Assembly: GCA_019422065.1 (NCBI GenBank)
Contig: JAHZEA010000002.1
Span: 12,086-76,085, forward strand
DNA: 64,000 bases
Source: Lachnospiraceae bacterium
Lineage (GTDB): Bacteria > Bacillota > Clostridia > Lachnospirales > Anaerotignaceae
Direction of reading: 5' to 3'
A program made the translations under genes and the position numbers. Every line of letters begins with the position of its first letter. Position 1 is the first letter of the stretch. Shown one piece after another: positions 40,608 through 49,537 of the stretch. Under the pieces are notes generated by a model. The model had not been told where the DNA came from, made no database searches, and saw only the letters and a program-made list of their open reading frames with translations.

Positions 40608-40674
40608 ATGTCACCTCAAAACATCATTGCTTTAAACCAATATTGATTATAAATTAAAGAAGTCTATCTTTTTT

Positions 40675-40703
40675 ATTATAATAAAACAAATTAATAATAT
40701 CAA
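40675..40703 (-). promoter_or_regulatory. Sigma-A promoter of the ArsC/Spx-like gene
   Basis: Minus strand TTGATA (40703-40698), 17-base spacer, TATAAT (40680-40675). Confidence 0.65.
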
Positions 40704-41048
40704 ATCAAATACACGTTTTTTATAAATTTATATGTAATTTTGTAAAAAATCCTTATATTAAGTATTTTAAACAAGCTTAATTGCTATTTTTGTTTCTGAT
40801 ATTAAAAATATTTTATCAGCAAATAATAATTAAATTTCACAGATTATACATAAATGTTTATAATTATAAAGAATTATGTATATTAATCATTTTGGATTAA
40901 CATTACTTAATACATATTTTTGGTTCTTATTCATTTTTAGATATATAATTTCAAACCTATTATTATAAATTTTATATTTTTTTCATGTATTTTCTAAAAC
41001 CTTTGTTTAACTAAGTCATATATATTTTATTATTAATTTAAGCACATA
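40704..41048. other. AT-rich intergenic stretch with no feature seen
   Basis: About 345 very AT-rich bases between the arsC-like promoter and the dctM terminator. No ORF with a ribosome site, no repeat and no structured RNA is apparent to me. Confidence 0.4.
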
Positions 41049-41050
41049 AA

Positions 41051-41078
41051 AAAGCCTGTGGAAAAATCCACAGGCTTT
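41051..41078 (-). terminator. Terminator of the TRAP transporter genes
   Basis: Perfect 12-bp stem AAAGCCTGTGGA / TCCACAGGCTTT; the minus strand continues TTTATG. Confidence 0.85.
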
Positions 41079-41098
41079 AAACGGTTCGTTAAAGTTAT

Positions 41099-42388
41099 TT
41101 AAGCCGTAAGACCCATTAATTTTGGTATAGTCATTGAGATAGCTGGTACATATGTAATAATGAACAGCGCAATGATATTTGCAACCAAGAGCCAAATAAT
41201 AGCTTTTGTAATCTGCTCGATAGAAATCTTGGCAATACCACAACCAACGAAAAGGTTAACACCAAGAGGAGGTGTTGACATACCGATGGCAAGGTTAACT
41301 ACCATGATAATACCGAAGTGAACAGGGTCTACACCAAGCTGTGTAACGATTGGAAGGAAGATTGGTGTAAGGATGATAATAGCCGCTGTTGTTTCCATAA
41401 GACATCCAACAATAAGAAGAAGGATGTTGATAAGAAGAAGGATAACAATTTTGCTTGTGCTGACACTAAGCATAGCAGAAGCGATAACATCAGGAATACG
41501 TGCAGATGTAAGAATCCAACCGAAACCTGAAGCAGATGCTATAATCATCATAACCATAGCTGTTGATTTACCTGCTGCCATGAAAAGCTCAGGAATTTTT
41601 GTAATCTTAAGCTCTCTATGTATAACAAGACCAACAAGGAAACCGTAAATAACGGCAACTGCGGCAGCTTCTGTCGGTGTGAAAATACCGCCGTAAATAC
41701 CACCAAGGATAATAACAGGCATTAAGAGTGCCCAGAAAGCTTTAATAAACTCTCTTGCTACGTTAGTAATAGAGAATTTCTGTTTTACTTTTTCGCCGTA
41801 TCCATTTTTCTTAGCTGTAATAAATGTAACAATCATAAGAGAAAGACCAACTAAGATACCAGGACCGAAACCAGCAGCGAACAATGTAGCAATTGAAACA
41901 GAACCAACAACACCAAAGTTAACCATTGGGATTGAAGGAGGTATGATAACACCAATAGCTCCGGCAACAGCCATAAGAGCTGCGGAGAATGCTTTGTCAT
42001 ATCCTGCTTTTTCCATTTCAGGAATCATAATACCACCGATAGCAGCAACTGTAGCAGGGCCTGAACCTGAAATAGCAGCGAAGAACATACATGTAAGAAT
42101 AGCTGCCATACCAAGACCGCCAGGGAGCCAGCCAAGTACTGAGTTACAGAAGTTAATAAGACGTCTTGAAATACCACCTGTTTCCATAAGGTTACCAGCA
42201 ACCATGAAAAGTGGAACAGCAAGTGATGGGAAAGAGTCAGTAGCAGTAAACATTCTCTGAACAACAACTATAAGAGGTGTGTTGCTTGCAAATCCAAGAG
42301 CAACAAATGAAGAAGTTGTAAGAACTGCCCAAATAGGGAAGCCGAGAATCGCAGTTATCGCGAAAGTCACAAACAAATATGTAGCCAT
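41099..42388 (-). CDS. dctM: TRAP transporter large permease subunit (DctM)
   Basis: A 429-residue membrane protein with about 12 hydrophobic segments, the transport channel of a sodium-driven tripartite transporter. DctM landmarks include PLFMVAGNLMETGGISRRLI, GSGPATVAAIGGIMIPEM, IPPSIPMVNFGVV and the C-terminal TPPLGVNLFVG. It overlaps dctQ by one base (TAATG). The substrate, probably an organic acid, is set by DctP and is not known. Confidence 0.95.
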   Translation of the reverse strand: MATYLFVTFAITAILGFPIWAVLTTSSFVALGFASNTPLIVVVQRMFTATDSFPSLAVPLFMVAGNLMETGGISRRLINFCNSVLGWLPGGLGMAAILTCMFFAAISGSGPATVAAIGGIMIPEMEKAGYDKAFSAALMAVAGAIGVIIPPSIPMVNFGVVGSVSIATLFAAGFGPGILVGLSLMIVTFITAKKNGYGEKVKQKFSITNVAREFIKAFWALLMPVIILGGIYGGIFTPTEAAAVAVIYGFLVGLVIHRELKITKIPELFMAAGKSTAMVMMIIASASGFGWILTSARIPDVIASAMLSVSTSKIVILLLINILLLIVGCLMETTAAIIILTPIFLPIVTQLGVDPVHFGIIMVVNLAIGMSTPPLGVNLFVGCGIAKISIEQITKAIIWLLVANIIALFIITYVPAISMTIPKLMGLTA

Positions 42389-42888
42389 TATTCAGCAGCC
42401 TCCTTTTTTTCATCTTTATTAAAATTCTTTATAGCTTCAATAATATCCTGAACATATCTGATTATAAAGAAAATCATACCTACAGGAATAGCTGCGTACA
42501 TATAACCCATTGGTATACGCATAGCAGGTGAAAGCTGATTTTTAGAAAGCTGAGTCTGAACAATTTCAAAACCGAATTTGCAGATAACTGCACAAAGAAT
42601 TAAGCAAGCAATCATAACAATTATGTTAAGAGCTTTCTGCGCTTTTTTAGGAAGAAGAAGCGTAAAAGCCTCAACACCGATATGAGCGCCAAGTCTTACA
42701 CCATAAGCTCCGCCAATGAAAGATGTCCAAACAAGGAGATATCTTGATAACTCCTCAGACCATGGCAAAGAGCTTTTTAATACGTAACGGCATACAACCT
42801 GCCAGAAAATAACAACTGACATAACGAGAAGCGTTACTACACATACATAACCTTCGAAATTGTTTAAAAATTTCTTTAAACCGTCCAA
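42388..42888 (-). CDS. dctQ: TRAP transporter small permease subunit (DctQ)
   Basis: A 166-residue four-helix membrane protein. The DctQ signature FWQVVCRYVLKSSLPWSEEL (residues 28-47) is followed by RYLLVWTSFIGGAYGVRLGAHIGVE. The C-terminus is Lys/Glu-rich. It is translationally coupled to dctM and lies 345 bases after dctP, with a terminator-like hairpin between. Confidence 0.94.
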   Translation of the reverse strand: MDGLKKFLNNFEGYVCVVTLLVMSVVIFWQVVCRYVLKSSLPWSEELSRYLLVWTSFIGGAYGVRLGAHIGVEAFTLLLPKKAQKALNIIVMIACLILCAVICKFGFEIVQTQLSKNQLSPAMRIPMGYMYAAIPVGMIFFIIRYVQDIIEAIKNFNKDEKKEAAE

Positions 42889-43233
42889 AATGCCCCTCCT
42901 AACCTTTTTAACACGTAACCAGCGTGATAAAAAGAATTCAATAAAAAATAACCTGAATAAAAATTTGCTGAAAATGATTGCGTGTCATATAAAATGACAA
43001 ACCTGCTCATGCAAGAGCTCGAAAATCCATACAAGCACAAGAAAGAAGCACACTTCTTCTTTCCAAAGCCAATTAAATTAACTTAGGAAATTCACACAGA
43101 TTAAATTAAGATTAAAAACTGCTTATCTTTTAAAAAGCTGCCTGATTGTTAAACCTCTCAGGCAGCTTACACTACAATATGTCAGGCTTTAAGCTGTACA
43201 ATATGTAATATAGAAATCATTATTCTGATTTAA
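42889..43233 (-). other. dctP-dctQ intergenic region
   Basis: 345 bases with no gene. From dctP onward it holds a terminator-like hairpin (43135-43168) and an inverted repeat TGTCAT-N5-ATGACA (42983-42999). The length and structure suggest differential expression of the binding protein versus the membrane subunits. Confidence 0.5.
43135..43168 (-). terminator. Terminator or attenuator hairpin after dctP
   Basis: Perfect 11-bp stem AAGCTGCCTGA / TCAGGCAGCTT; the minus strand continues TTTAAAAG, a short T-tract. It probably lets part of the transcription through to dctQM. Confidence 0.65.
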
Positions 43234-44334
43234 TTACTCAACTGTTGCCATAACGTCAAGAACTCTCTGATAGATGTCAGGTGAAACCATACCAGCGCCT
43301 TCTTTGATGTATTCATCATAAAGAGGAGCTGTAGCTTCCTGGAATGGAGCTTTCTCTGGCTCGTTTTCTTCCATACCATCGTTTATAAGTTCTTCAAGAC
43401 CTGATACATTCTGTTCATCAATCTGCTCTCTCTGGTAAGGAGCTGCCTCTGTAGCTGCTTCCTGAACTGCTGTCTGATACTCAGCTGGTAAAGCATCATA
43501 GTAATCTTTAGCAATAAATACAGGTGTTGGGCTGAAGAGGTGACCTGTCATAGAGATGTATTTCTGAACTTCCTGGAATTTGTTTGTAGCAATGATAGGA
43601 ACTGGGTTTTCCTGAGCGTCGATTGTACCCTGCTGAAGAGCTGTGAATACGTCGCCCATTGCCATAGGTGTAGGGTCAGCACCCATGATTTGGAATGCAG
43701 CCATGTGCATCTGGTTTTCCATTGTTCTAATCTTAATGCCCTTTAAGTCTTCAGGAACTGTAATAGGTCTTACGTTGTTTGTAACGTTTCTGAAGCCGTT
43801 TTCAAACCAAGCAAGTCCTTTGAATCCCTGATCCTCACAAGATGTAAGAATTTCCATACCAACTTCGCTGTCAAGAACTGTTCTTGCCTGCTCAGTTGAT
43901 GAGAATAAGAATGGAAGGTCAAAAACAAGGAAAGCGTCTGTAAAGCCAGCAAGAGGTGCTGTAGAAACGCATGTCATCTGGAGTGAACCTAACTGAAGTC
44001 CTTCAAGAAGGTCACGCTCACTACCAAGCTGTGAGTTGTTGAATACGTCAAGAGTAACAGCGCCGTTTGTTTTTTCGCTTACAAGTTCACCAATCTTATT
44101 CATACCTAAAGCGTATGGATGTGAATCAGGTACAGATGTACCGGAAATCATAGCGTATTCTGCATCGCCAGTAGCTGCTGTTGAACCTGAAGCTGCTGCT
44201 GATGTTGAAGCTGAGCCTGAAGCTGCTGCTGAACCTGAGCCTGATGCTGAACCACTGTCGCTAGAACTACATCCAGCAAATACACCTGCACAAAGAAGTG
44301 TAGCCATTGCAATTGCTAAAACTCTCTTTTTCAT
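43234..44334 (-). CDS. dctP: TRAP transporter substrate-binding lipoprotein (DctP)
   Basis: A 366-residue solute receptor. A signal peptide ends in a lipobox (LLCAGVFAGC, Cys21), followed by a low-complexity Ser/Gly/Ala linker of about 35 residues. The DctP domain has DSHPYALGMNKIGELVSEKTNG, the FRNVTNNVRPI block and the conserved GIKIRTMENQMHMAAFQIMGA with the carboxylate-binding Arg. It is the first gene of the TRAP unit. The ligand is probably an organic acid; no catabolic neighbours reveal it. Confidence 0.94.
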   Translation of the reverse strand: MKKRVLAIAMATLLCAGVFAGCSSSDSGSASGSGSAAASGSASTSAAASGSTAATGDAEYAMISGTSVPDSHPYALGMNKIGELVSEKTNGAVTLDVFNNSQLGSERDLLEGLQLGSLQMTCVSTAPLAGFTDAFLVFDLPFLFSSTEQARTVLDSEVGMEILTSCEDQGFKGLAWFENGFRNVTNNVRPITVPEDLKGIKIRTMENQMHMAAFQIMGADPTPMAMGDVFTALQQGTIDAQENPVPIIATNKFQEVQKYISMTGHLFSPTPVFIAKDYYDALPAEYQTAVQEAATEAAPYQREQIDEQNVSGLEELINDGMEENEPEKAPFQEATAPLYDEYIKEGAGMVSPDIYQRVLDVMATVE

Positions 44335-44476
44335 TTAAAAACCTCCTAAAATTTTTTACCCTTATTTTTTTGGAAGCGTTAAGCAGACCGGCAGTGTGAA
44401 ACCATATCGCTTTATGGCAAAAAAAAGACTGTTTAAAACTAACTTGCTATGCAAACCCTCATTGCACATAAAACGT

Positions 44477-44486
44477 AAAACGTTTT
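44477..44486. promoter_or_regulatory. Palindrome AAAACGTTTT upstream of dctP, candidate LacI-type operator
   Basis: A 10-bp palindrome centred on CG, next to a second AAAACGT copy at 44470-44476. LacI/CcpA-type regulators recognise CG-centred palindromes. Inferred only. Confidence 0.35.
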
Positions 44487-44835
44487 TCATTAATCAAACA
44501 GCTTAATTTGTGTGAGCTGCTTCCGTGGCATAATATTAACAACTTATCTTGGTTTAAGTTTAACATCACGCCTGTCTCACAAATTTATTCATATTTTACA
44601 CTAAATAGCTTTATTTTGCAAGTTAAAACTATACAAATTTTTCCCGTAAATTTTTATATCATATATATTGTGAATTCAAAAAGCTATAAAATAACTAATT
44701 TTTGTCGAAAAAGTTGTAAAAAAATCATTTTTATATTTTATGCAATTATAACATAAAATTAACTGCTCTATAGTCCATTATTATAATTAACCATACCGTC
44801 AATTATGAGTCTTTCTTACAATATGCCTTTTCAGC

Positions 44836-44863
44836 TTGTAAAATCGGTATTATCTGATAAAAT
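44836..44863 (+). promoter_or_regulatory. Promoter of the 515-residue gene
   Basis: TTGTAA (44836-44841), 16-base spacer, TAAAAT (44858-44863), shortly before GGAG and the ATG at 44893. Confidence 0.5.
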
Positions 44864-44892
44864 ATAGGTATTGCAAAGATAAGGAGAAAAAT

Positions 44893-46440
44893 ATGAGTAT
44901 AAACCCAACCGTTTTTAATGAGAAACTAATTTTAGAAGTTTTTAATGTTTTTATTGAAGAATTTAATAAAATTAAAGATATGTCCGAAAAAGATGAAACA
45001 GAAATGCTCAATAAAATCTGTCCGTCTTTATTTAGAAAATGGTTTTATTCGGCGCTTATAGACGATACACCTCTTACACCGGCTAACATTATTAAATCAC
45101 TTTCGGATAAATATACGGCCTTTACAATACAAAGTGACAATAGCTCCCATTCCCAAAGCTGGGCTTTGCGTAGTGTCAAAGATACTTTGTATAACAGTTT
45201 TTTTATTAATGATATAAAAACTCTGTGTGACCATTGTTCTCCGGCTGGTGAAATACGCTTTGAAAATCCCAACGATATGTATGATTTGTCAAACAAATTA
45301 GACGGAATTTTTATTAAAGACGGATATTACGCCTCATATTTAGCAATAATGGCACAGAAACTTGGCTTAATACAAAAAATGCCTTCTATTAATACTGTTA
45401 AATACCAAAAGAATGATTCAGCATACAATGATTTTTTTGCTTTAAGCCCCATTGAGGCGCATAAAACACTGCTTAAAACAGCTGTGGAAGTATTTATTGA
45501 AAAAACTGCTTTTCAGACACAGGCTCCAATTAACGTTTTTCATGTTGATGACATAATCGAAATTATTTCGTCATCCTGCGTTACAGACTCAATATTTGCG
45601 TATATTTATTCACTTATGGGCTTTGATTTTGATAAAATAGCTGAAATAGGCACTCAAAGCACATTAAGTGAAGATGATGAGGCTCTTGTCTCCTCAGTAC
45701 TGTATATGGGCATATTAATAGATAAATGGCTTATAACACCTTTGGGGTGCTATATGGGTATTATAAGTCCGTACTATGCATCCCCTTACAGTTTTTTTGA
45801 GGACTATGATTATTTACGTCCGGTACTTACTGCTGACTGTGACCTTTCGGTAGAGCTTTTTGCACCGCCTAATTATTTTGTTCTTACCGATAAAGGGGTT
45901 GATTTATTAGGTAAAAGACAGGATAATTACCTTAGCTATACTTTAAACGGCCCTTTAACCGAAGATGATATTAAAGAAGTAATAAATGCTTACCGCATAT
46001 TTTTAAATATGCTTCAATCCTCGGCAATTAAAAAATCAAAAGCCAAGAACATATACAGCCTTAAAGTTTCGTTTAAAAACAACGCCGATATGTGGAAAAT
46101 ACTTGAGCTTGACTGCAACAGCACACTTGAAAGCCTGAAAAACGAAATTGTAATGTATTTCGGCTTTTCCGACTCTAAAAAATACAGTTTTGAATATAAA
46201 AACAATGTATATGCTCCAAGCTCAGCTTTTAAAACCATAAACTCGGCAGAAAACGTTACCCTTTATTCATTAGGCATTGAAAATGGTGGCCAAATGGTAT
46301 ATTCTGACGGATTTGACAAAAGTCTGGATTTAGTAATTAATTCTTCAGGCATACTGCCTGCCGACGCAAAAACTGTATATCCACGACTTTACAGACAAAG
46401 CCATGACATAACCCAGCGCGAAAGAAGCGATGAGTTTTAA
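44893..46440 (+). CDS. Hypothetical protein with C-terminal pRiA4b ORF-3-like domain
   Basis: A 515-residue soluble protein. The first 370 residues are mostly helical and I do not recognise them. Residues 385-505 resemble the plasmid pRiA4b ORF-3-like (IS1096 passenger) domain: IYSLKVSFKNNADMWKILEL, STLESLKNEIVMYFGF, then the VTLYSLGIENGGQMVYSDGF turn and YPRLYRQSHDI. This is a weak by-eye match. GGAGAAA precedes the ATG. A CobD-like aminotransferase gene follows after 30 bases with a strong ribosome site, so the two are probably an operon. No function is proposed. Confidence 0.6.
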   Translation: MSINPTVFNEKLILEVFNVFIEEFNKIKDMSEKDETEMLNKICPSLFRKWFYSALIDDTPLTPANIIKSLSDKYTAFTIQSDNSSHSQSWALRSVKDTLYNSFFINDIKTLCDHCSPAGEIRFENPNDMYDLSNKLDGIFIKDGYYASYLAIMAQKLGLIQKMPSINTVKYQKNDSAYNDFFALSPIEAHKTLLKTAVEVFIEKTAFQTQAPINVFHVDDIIEIISSSCVTDSIFAYIYSLMGFDFDKIAEIGTQSTLSEDDEALVSSVLYMGILIDKWLITPLGCYMGIISPYYASPYSFFEDYDYLRPVLTADCDLSVELFAPPNYFVLTDKGVDLLGKRQDNYLSYTLNGPLTEDDIKEVINAYRIFLNMLQSSAIKKSKAKNIYSLKVSFKNNADMWKILELDCNSTLESLKNEIVMYFGFSDSKKYSFEYKNNVYAPSSAFKTINSAENVTLYSLGIENGGQMVYSDGFDKSLDLVINSSGILPADAKTVYPRLYRQSHDITQRERSDEF

Positions 46441-46470
46441 TATTATATACAAAAGAGGAGGTATTCTAAA

Positions 46471-47565
46471 ATGGAAAAACTTGTGCATATGCACGGCGGC
46501 GACCTTGACGCCATTGAAAAGAAATATGGTATACCAAAAAAAGAAATTATTGATTTCAGCGGCAATATAAACCCTTTGGGCTTTCCTGAAAGCGTAAAAA
46601 AAGCTTTGGCTGAAAACCTTGATATAATATCCGTATATCCTGATAAAAACTATACGGCTTTAAGAAAAAGCATAGCCGCCTATACAGGCGCTGATTACGA
46701 GAATATAAAAGTTGGCAACGGTTCCACAGAGCTTATTTCAGTATTTATTAAATCCGTTAATGCCAAAAAATCAATAATTCTCGGCCCTGCTTATTCTGAG
46801 TATGAAAATGAGCTTAAAGTTTCCGGCAGTAAGTTTGAGTACTTTCCTTTAAAAGAAGAAAATAACTTTGAGGCTGATGTTGACAGCCTTATTAAGGCCC
46901 TTACACCGGATATTGACCTTTTTATAATGTGCAATCCTAACAATCCTACAGGAACGGCCATTACTGTTAATCAGTTGGATGATATACTTTCTCACTGTAA
47001 AAAGAACAATACTGCCGTAATGGTAGATGAAACATACATAGAGTTCAGTGACAATTTAAAAGAAATTTGTGCTATACCTCTTACATCAAAATATGATAAT
47101 TTGTTTGTTATACGTGGTACAGCCAAATTCTTCGCAGCTCCAGGTTTGCGCCTTGGCTACGGTATATCCAGCAGTAAAGCTTTCCATGAAATGCTCGCTA
47201 AAAACCAGAACCCATGGTCAGTAAATATTTTAGCCGCTTTTGCCGGCGAGAGAATGTTCTCTGACAAGGAATTTAACGAAAAAACATGGAAATTAATAAC
47301 AAGCGAAAGAAGAAAAGCTCTTGATGAGTTTAAAACATGGAAAAATATAAAGGCTTATGAGTCCAGTGCTAACTTTATACTTTTAAAACTGCTTACAGAC
47401 AAAACAAACGCAGCTGAGATATTCGAAAAAATGATAATGAAAAAAATGCTTATCCGCGACGCTGCAAGCTTTACATTCCTTGATGAATCATATTTAAGGT
47501 TCTGCATACTCTCGCCTGAGCATAACAAAATGCTTATTGATGAGCTTAAAAAGATTGTTGAATAA
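46471..47565 (+). CDS. Class I/II aminotransferase, CobD-like (threonine-phosphate decarboxylase / HisC type)
   Basis: A 364-residue PLP enzyme. The N-terminus MHGGDLDAIEKKYGI and IIDFSGNINPLGFP are the hallmark of CobD threonine-O-3-phosphate decarboxylases. CNPNNPTGTAI, VDETYIEF and the PLP lysine in RGTAKFFAAPGLRLGY (Lys219) follow. CobD supplies aminopropanol phosphate for cobalamin. No other cob/cbi gene is in the window, so a histidinol-phosphate aminotransferase-like role remains possible. It lies 30 bases after the 515-residue gene and ends at a strong terminator. Confidence 0.82.
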   Translation: MEKLVHMHGGDLDAIEKKYGIPKKEIIDFSGNINPLGFPESVKKALAENLDIISVYPDKNYTALRKSIAAYTGADYENIKVGNGSTELISVFIKSVNAKKSIILGPAYSEYENELKVSGSKFEYFPLKEENNFEADVDSLIKALTPDIDLFIMCNPNNPTGTAITVNQLDDILSHCKKNNTAVMVDETYIEFSDNLKEICAIPLTSKYDNLFVIRGTAKFFAAPGLRLGYGISSSKAFHEMLAKNQNPWSVNILAAFAGERMFSDKEFNEKTWKLITSERRKALDEFKTWKNIKAYESSANFILLKLLTDKTNAAEIFEKMIMKKMLIRDAASFTFLDESYLRFCILSPEHNKMLIDELKKIVE

Positions 47566-47574
47566 AACAAATTA

Positions 47575-47602
47575 TGCCGCAGTTTTTTCTGCGGCAGTTT
47601 TT
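47575..47602 (+). terminator. Terminator of the CobD-like gene
   Basis: Perfect 8-bp GC-rich stem TGCCGCAG / CTGCGGCA, then GTTTTTATG. Confidence 0.8.
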
Positions 47603-47674
47603 ATGTATTCAATTATCATCTGTGTAAAAAAACAAATCCAATAAATATCTGTTTAAAAATGCGTGGTGATTTAT

Positions 47675-47878
47675 ATGAAATACAGTTTGAAAAATTTAAA
47701 AAACCTGCTAATTTTATGCTTTATTTGCAGCTTTATTTCTGCTCTTGTGCAGTTTTTTAAATATTTTGGAACTTTTGGTATTTTAGATTTTATACGCATA
47801 TTTATAATAATTTTCGTTCTTACCACATTAATTGCTGTTCCGTGCTTTTTATTATGGAAATTTCTAAAAAACATTTAA
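47675..47878 (+). CDS. Hypothetical small membrane protein (67 aa)
   Basis: I do not recognise it. Two hydrophobic segments (about residues 10-30 and 40-60) joined by FGTFGILDFIRI, with a basic N-terminus (MKYSLKNLKN). The ATG at 47675 has a moderate GGTGA site; the longer ORF starts at a GTG at 47663. It is convergent with gdhA and shares a terminator with it. It could be a real small gene, but support is modest. Confidence 0.45.
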   Translation: MKYSLKNLKNLLILCFICSFISALVQFFKYFGTFGILDFIRIFIIIFVLTTLIAVPCFLLWKFLKNI

Positions 47879-47924
47879 AACAGCAAACATTCTTCTCTTA
47901 TCATCAATAATAATAAAACATAAA

Positions 47925-47950
47925 AAAGACACCGTATAAACGGTGTCTTT
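47925..47950. terminator. Terminator of gdhA (bidirectional)
   Basis: 10-bp stem AAAGACACCG / CGGTGTCTTT; the minus strand continues TTTATG. Confidence 0.75.
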
Positions 47951-47967
47951 AATTTTATATTTAATAA

Positions 47968-49299
47968 TTAGCAAACGCCCTGAGCAATCATAGCATCAGC
48001 TACTTTACGGAAGCCTGCAATGTTAGCACCTACTACAAAGTTGCCTTCGCAGCCGAACTCTTTAGCAGCAGAAGCCATGTTCTCGTAAATGCCTTCCATA
48101 ATGCCTTTAAGTTTAGCGTCAACTTCTTCAAATGTCCAGCTAAGTCTTTCGCTGTTCTGGCTCATTTCAAGAGCTGATGTAGCAACACCACCGGCATTAG
48201 CAGCCTTAGCAGGAGCAAAGAGAATGCCAGCTTTAAGGAATACGTCAATAGCCTCAAGTGTTGAAGGCATGTTAGCGCCCTCACCTACAGCGAAGCAGCC
48301 ATTAGCAACAAGTGTCTTAGCATCTTCTTCGTTAAGCTCGTTCTGAGTTGCGCAAGGAAGAGCGATATCACATTTAACTGTCCAAACGCCTTTGCCCTCA
48401 TGGTATTCAGCCTCTGGGTGTTTTTCAAGATAATCTTTGCAACGGCCTCTCTTAACCTCTTTAATTTCGCGCATTGTATCAAGGTCAATACCGTTTTTAT
48501 CATAAATCCAGCCTGTAGAATCGCTCATTGTAACAACTTTAGCGCCGTACTGCTGAGCTTTCTGGCAAGCATAAATAGCAACATTACCTGAACCTGAGAT
48601 TACAACTGTCTTGCCTTCAAAGCTCTTGCCTGCTGCTTTAAGCATAGCGTTTGTAAGGTAAACAAGGCCATAGCCTGTAGCCTCTGTACGAGCAAGTGAA
48701 CCGCCGTATGTAAGGCCCTTACCTGTAAGAACGCCTTCGTAAAGGCCTGTAATTCTCTTGTACTGGCCGTAAAGATAACCGATTTCTCTTCCGCCTACAC
48801 CAATGTCACCAGCAGGAACGTCTGTATCCTGACCAATGTGTCTGTAAAGCTCTGTCATAAAGCTCTGGCAGAAAGCCATAATCTCTCTGTCGCTCTTGCC
48901 CTTAGGGTCAAAGTCTGAACCGCCTTTACCGCCGCCGATAGGAAGTGTTGTAAGAGAGTTTTTGAAAATCTGCTCAAAACCAAGGAATTTGATAATACCA
49001 AGGTTTACTGATGGATGGAATCTTAAACCGCCCTTGTATGGTCCAATAGCGCTGTTAAACTGTACTCTGAAACCTCTGTTTACTTGGATGTTGCCGTTAT
49101 CGTCTACCCAAGGTACACGGAACATAATCTGTCTTTCAGGCTCTGTTATTCTTTCAAGAATAGCATTCTTCTCATATTTGTCATCTTTGTCAAGCAATGG
49201 CTTTAAGGAGTTAAGAACCTCTGTAGCCGCCTGTATAAACTCAGGCTGAGCTTCGTTTTTAGCTTTTAAGTTTTCCAATACTCTGTCTACATAAGACAT
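47968..49299 (-). CDS. gdhA: NADP-specific glutamate dehydrogenase
   Basis: A 443-residue class I hexameric dehydrogenase converting 2-oxoglutarate and ammonia to glutamate. Landmarks are GPYKGGLRFHPSVN, LPIGGGKGGSDFDPKG with the catalytic Lys, PAGDIGVGGREIGYLYGQY, the Rossmann GSGNVAIYACQKA and GANMPST. Length matches the NADP form. Codon use looks that of a highly expressed gene. Own promoter and terminator. Confidence 0.97.
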   Translation of the reverse strand: MSYVDRVLENLKAKNEAQPEFIQAATEVLNSLKPLLDKDDKYEKNAILERITEPERQIMFRVPWVDDNGNIQVNRGFRVQFNSAIGPYKGGLRFHPSVNLGIIKFLGFEQIFKNSLTTLPIGGGKGGSDFDPKGKSDREIMAFCQSFMTELYRHIGQDTDVPAGDIGVGGREIGYLYGQYKRITGLYEGVLTGKGLTYGGSLARTEATGYGLVYLTNAMLKAAGKSFEGKTVVISGSGNVAIYACQKAQQYGAKVVTMSDSTGWIYDKNGIDLDTMREIKEVKRGRCKDYLEKHPEAEYHEGKGVWTVKCDIALPCATQNELNEEDAKTLVANGCFAVGEGANMPSTLEAIDVFLKAGILFAPAKAANAGGVATSALEMSQNSERLSWTFEEVDAKLKGIMEGIYENMASAAKEFGCEGNFVVGANIAGFRKVADAMIAQGVC

Positions 49300-49372
49300 A
49301 ACGTAATCCCCCTTAATTTATATAAATTTATATTAATCTTCTTAAATTAATTATCTGTTTCAATTTAGGTAA

Positions 49373-49401
49373 ATTATAAGCACTTTCTTTTTAAATAACA
49401 A
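49373..49401 (-). promoter_or_regulatory. Sigma-A promoter of gdhA
   Basis: Minus strand TTGTTA (49401-49396), 17-base spacer, TATAAT (49378-49373). Confidence 0.65.
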
Positions 49402-49537
49402 TAGTTTTTTTGCGTTTTTCTAAAATTTCTGATATATTTTACATATTAAAATTTACCTTCGGGCCTCTGTTTGTAAAAATATAATCACACATTTACATTA
49501 TCTCATGTATTCATTAGATACTAAAAGGAACATAAAA

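Larger units (their letters stand above)
44335..44892. other. Divergent intergenic region between dctP and the 515-residue gene
   Basis: About 560 AT-rich bases without a gene. On the dctP side it contains a cre-like sequence TGGAAGCGTTAAGC (44371-44384, one mismatch to TGNAANCGNWNNCW) and the palindrome AAAACGTTTT (44477-44486) preceded by a direct AAAACGT copy. On the other side is a promoter at 44836-44863. Nothing else is recognised. Confidence 0.45.

Noticed and set aside
44150..44280. Repeat region in dctP
   Set aside because: The Ser/Gly/Ala codon-rich stretch is the usual low-complexity linker after a lipoprotein anchor, not a separate repeat element.
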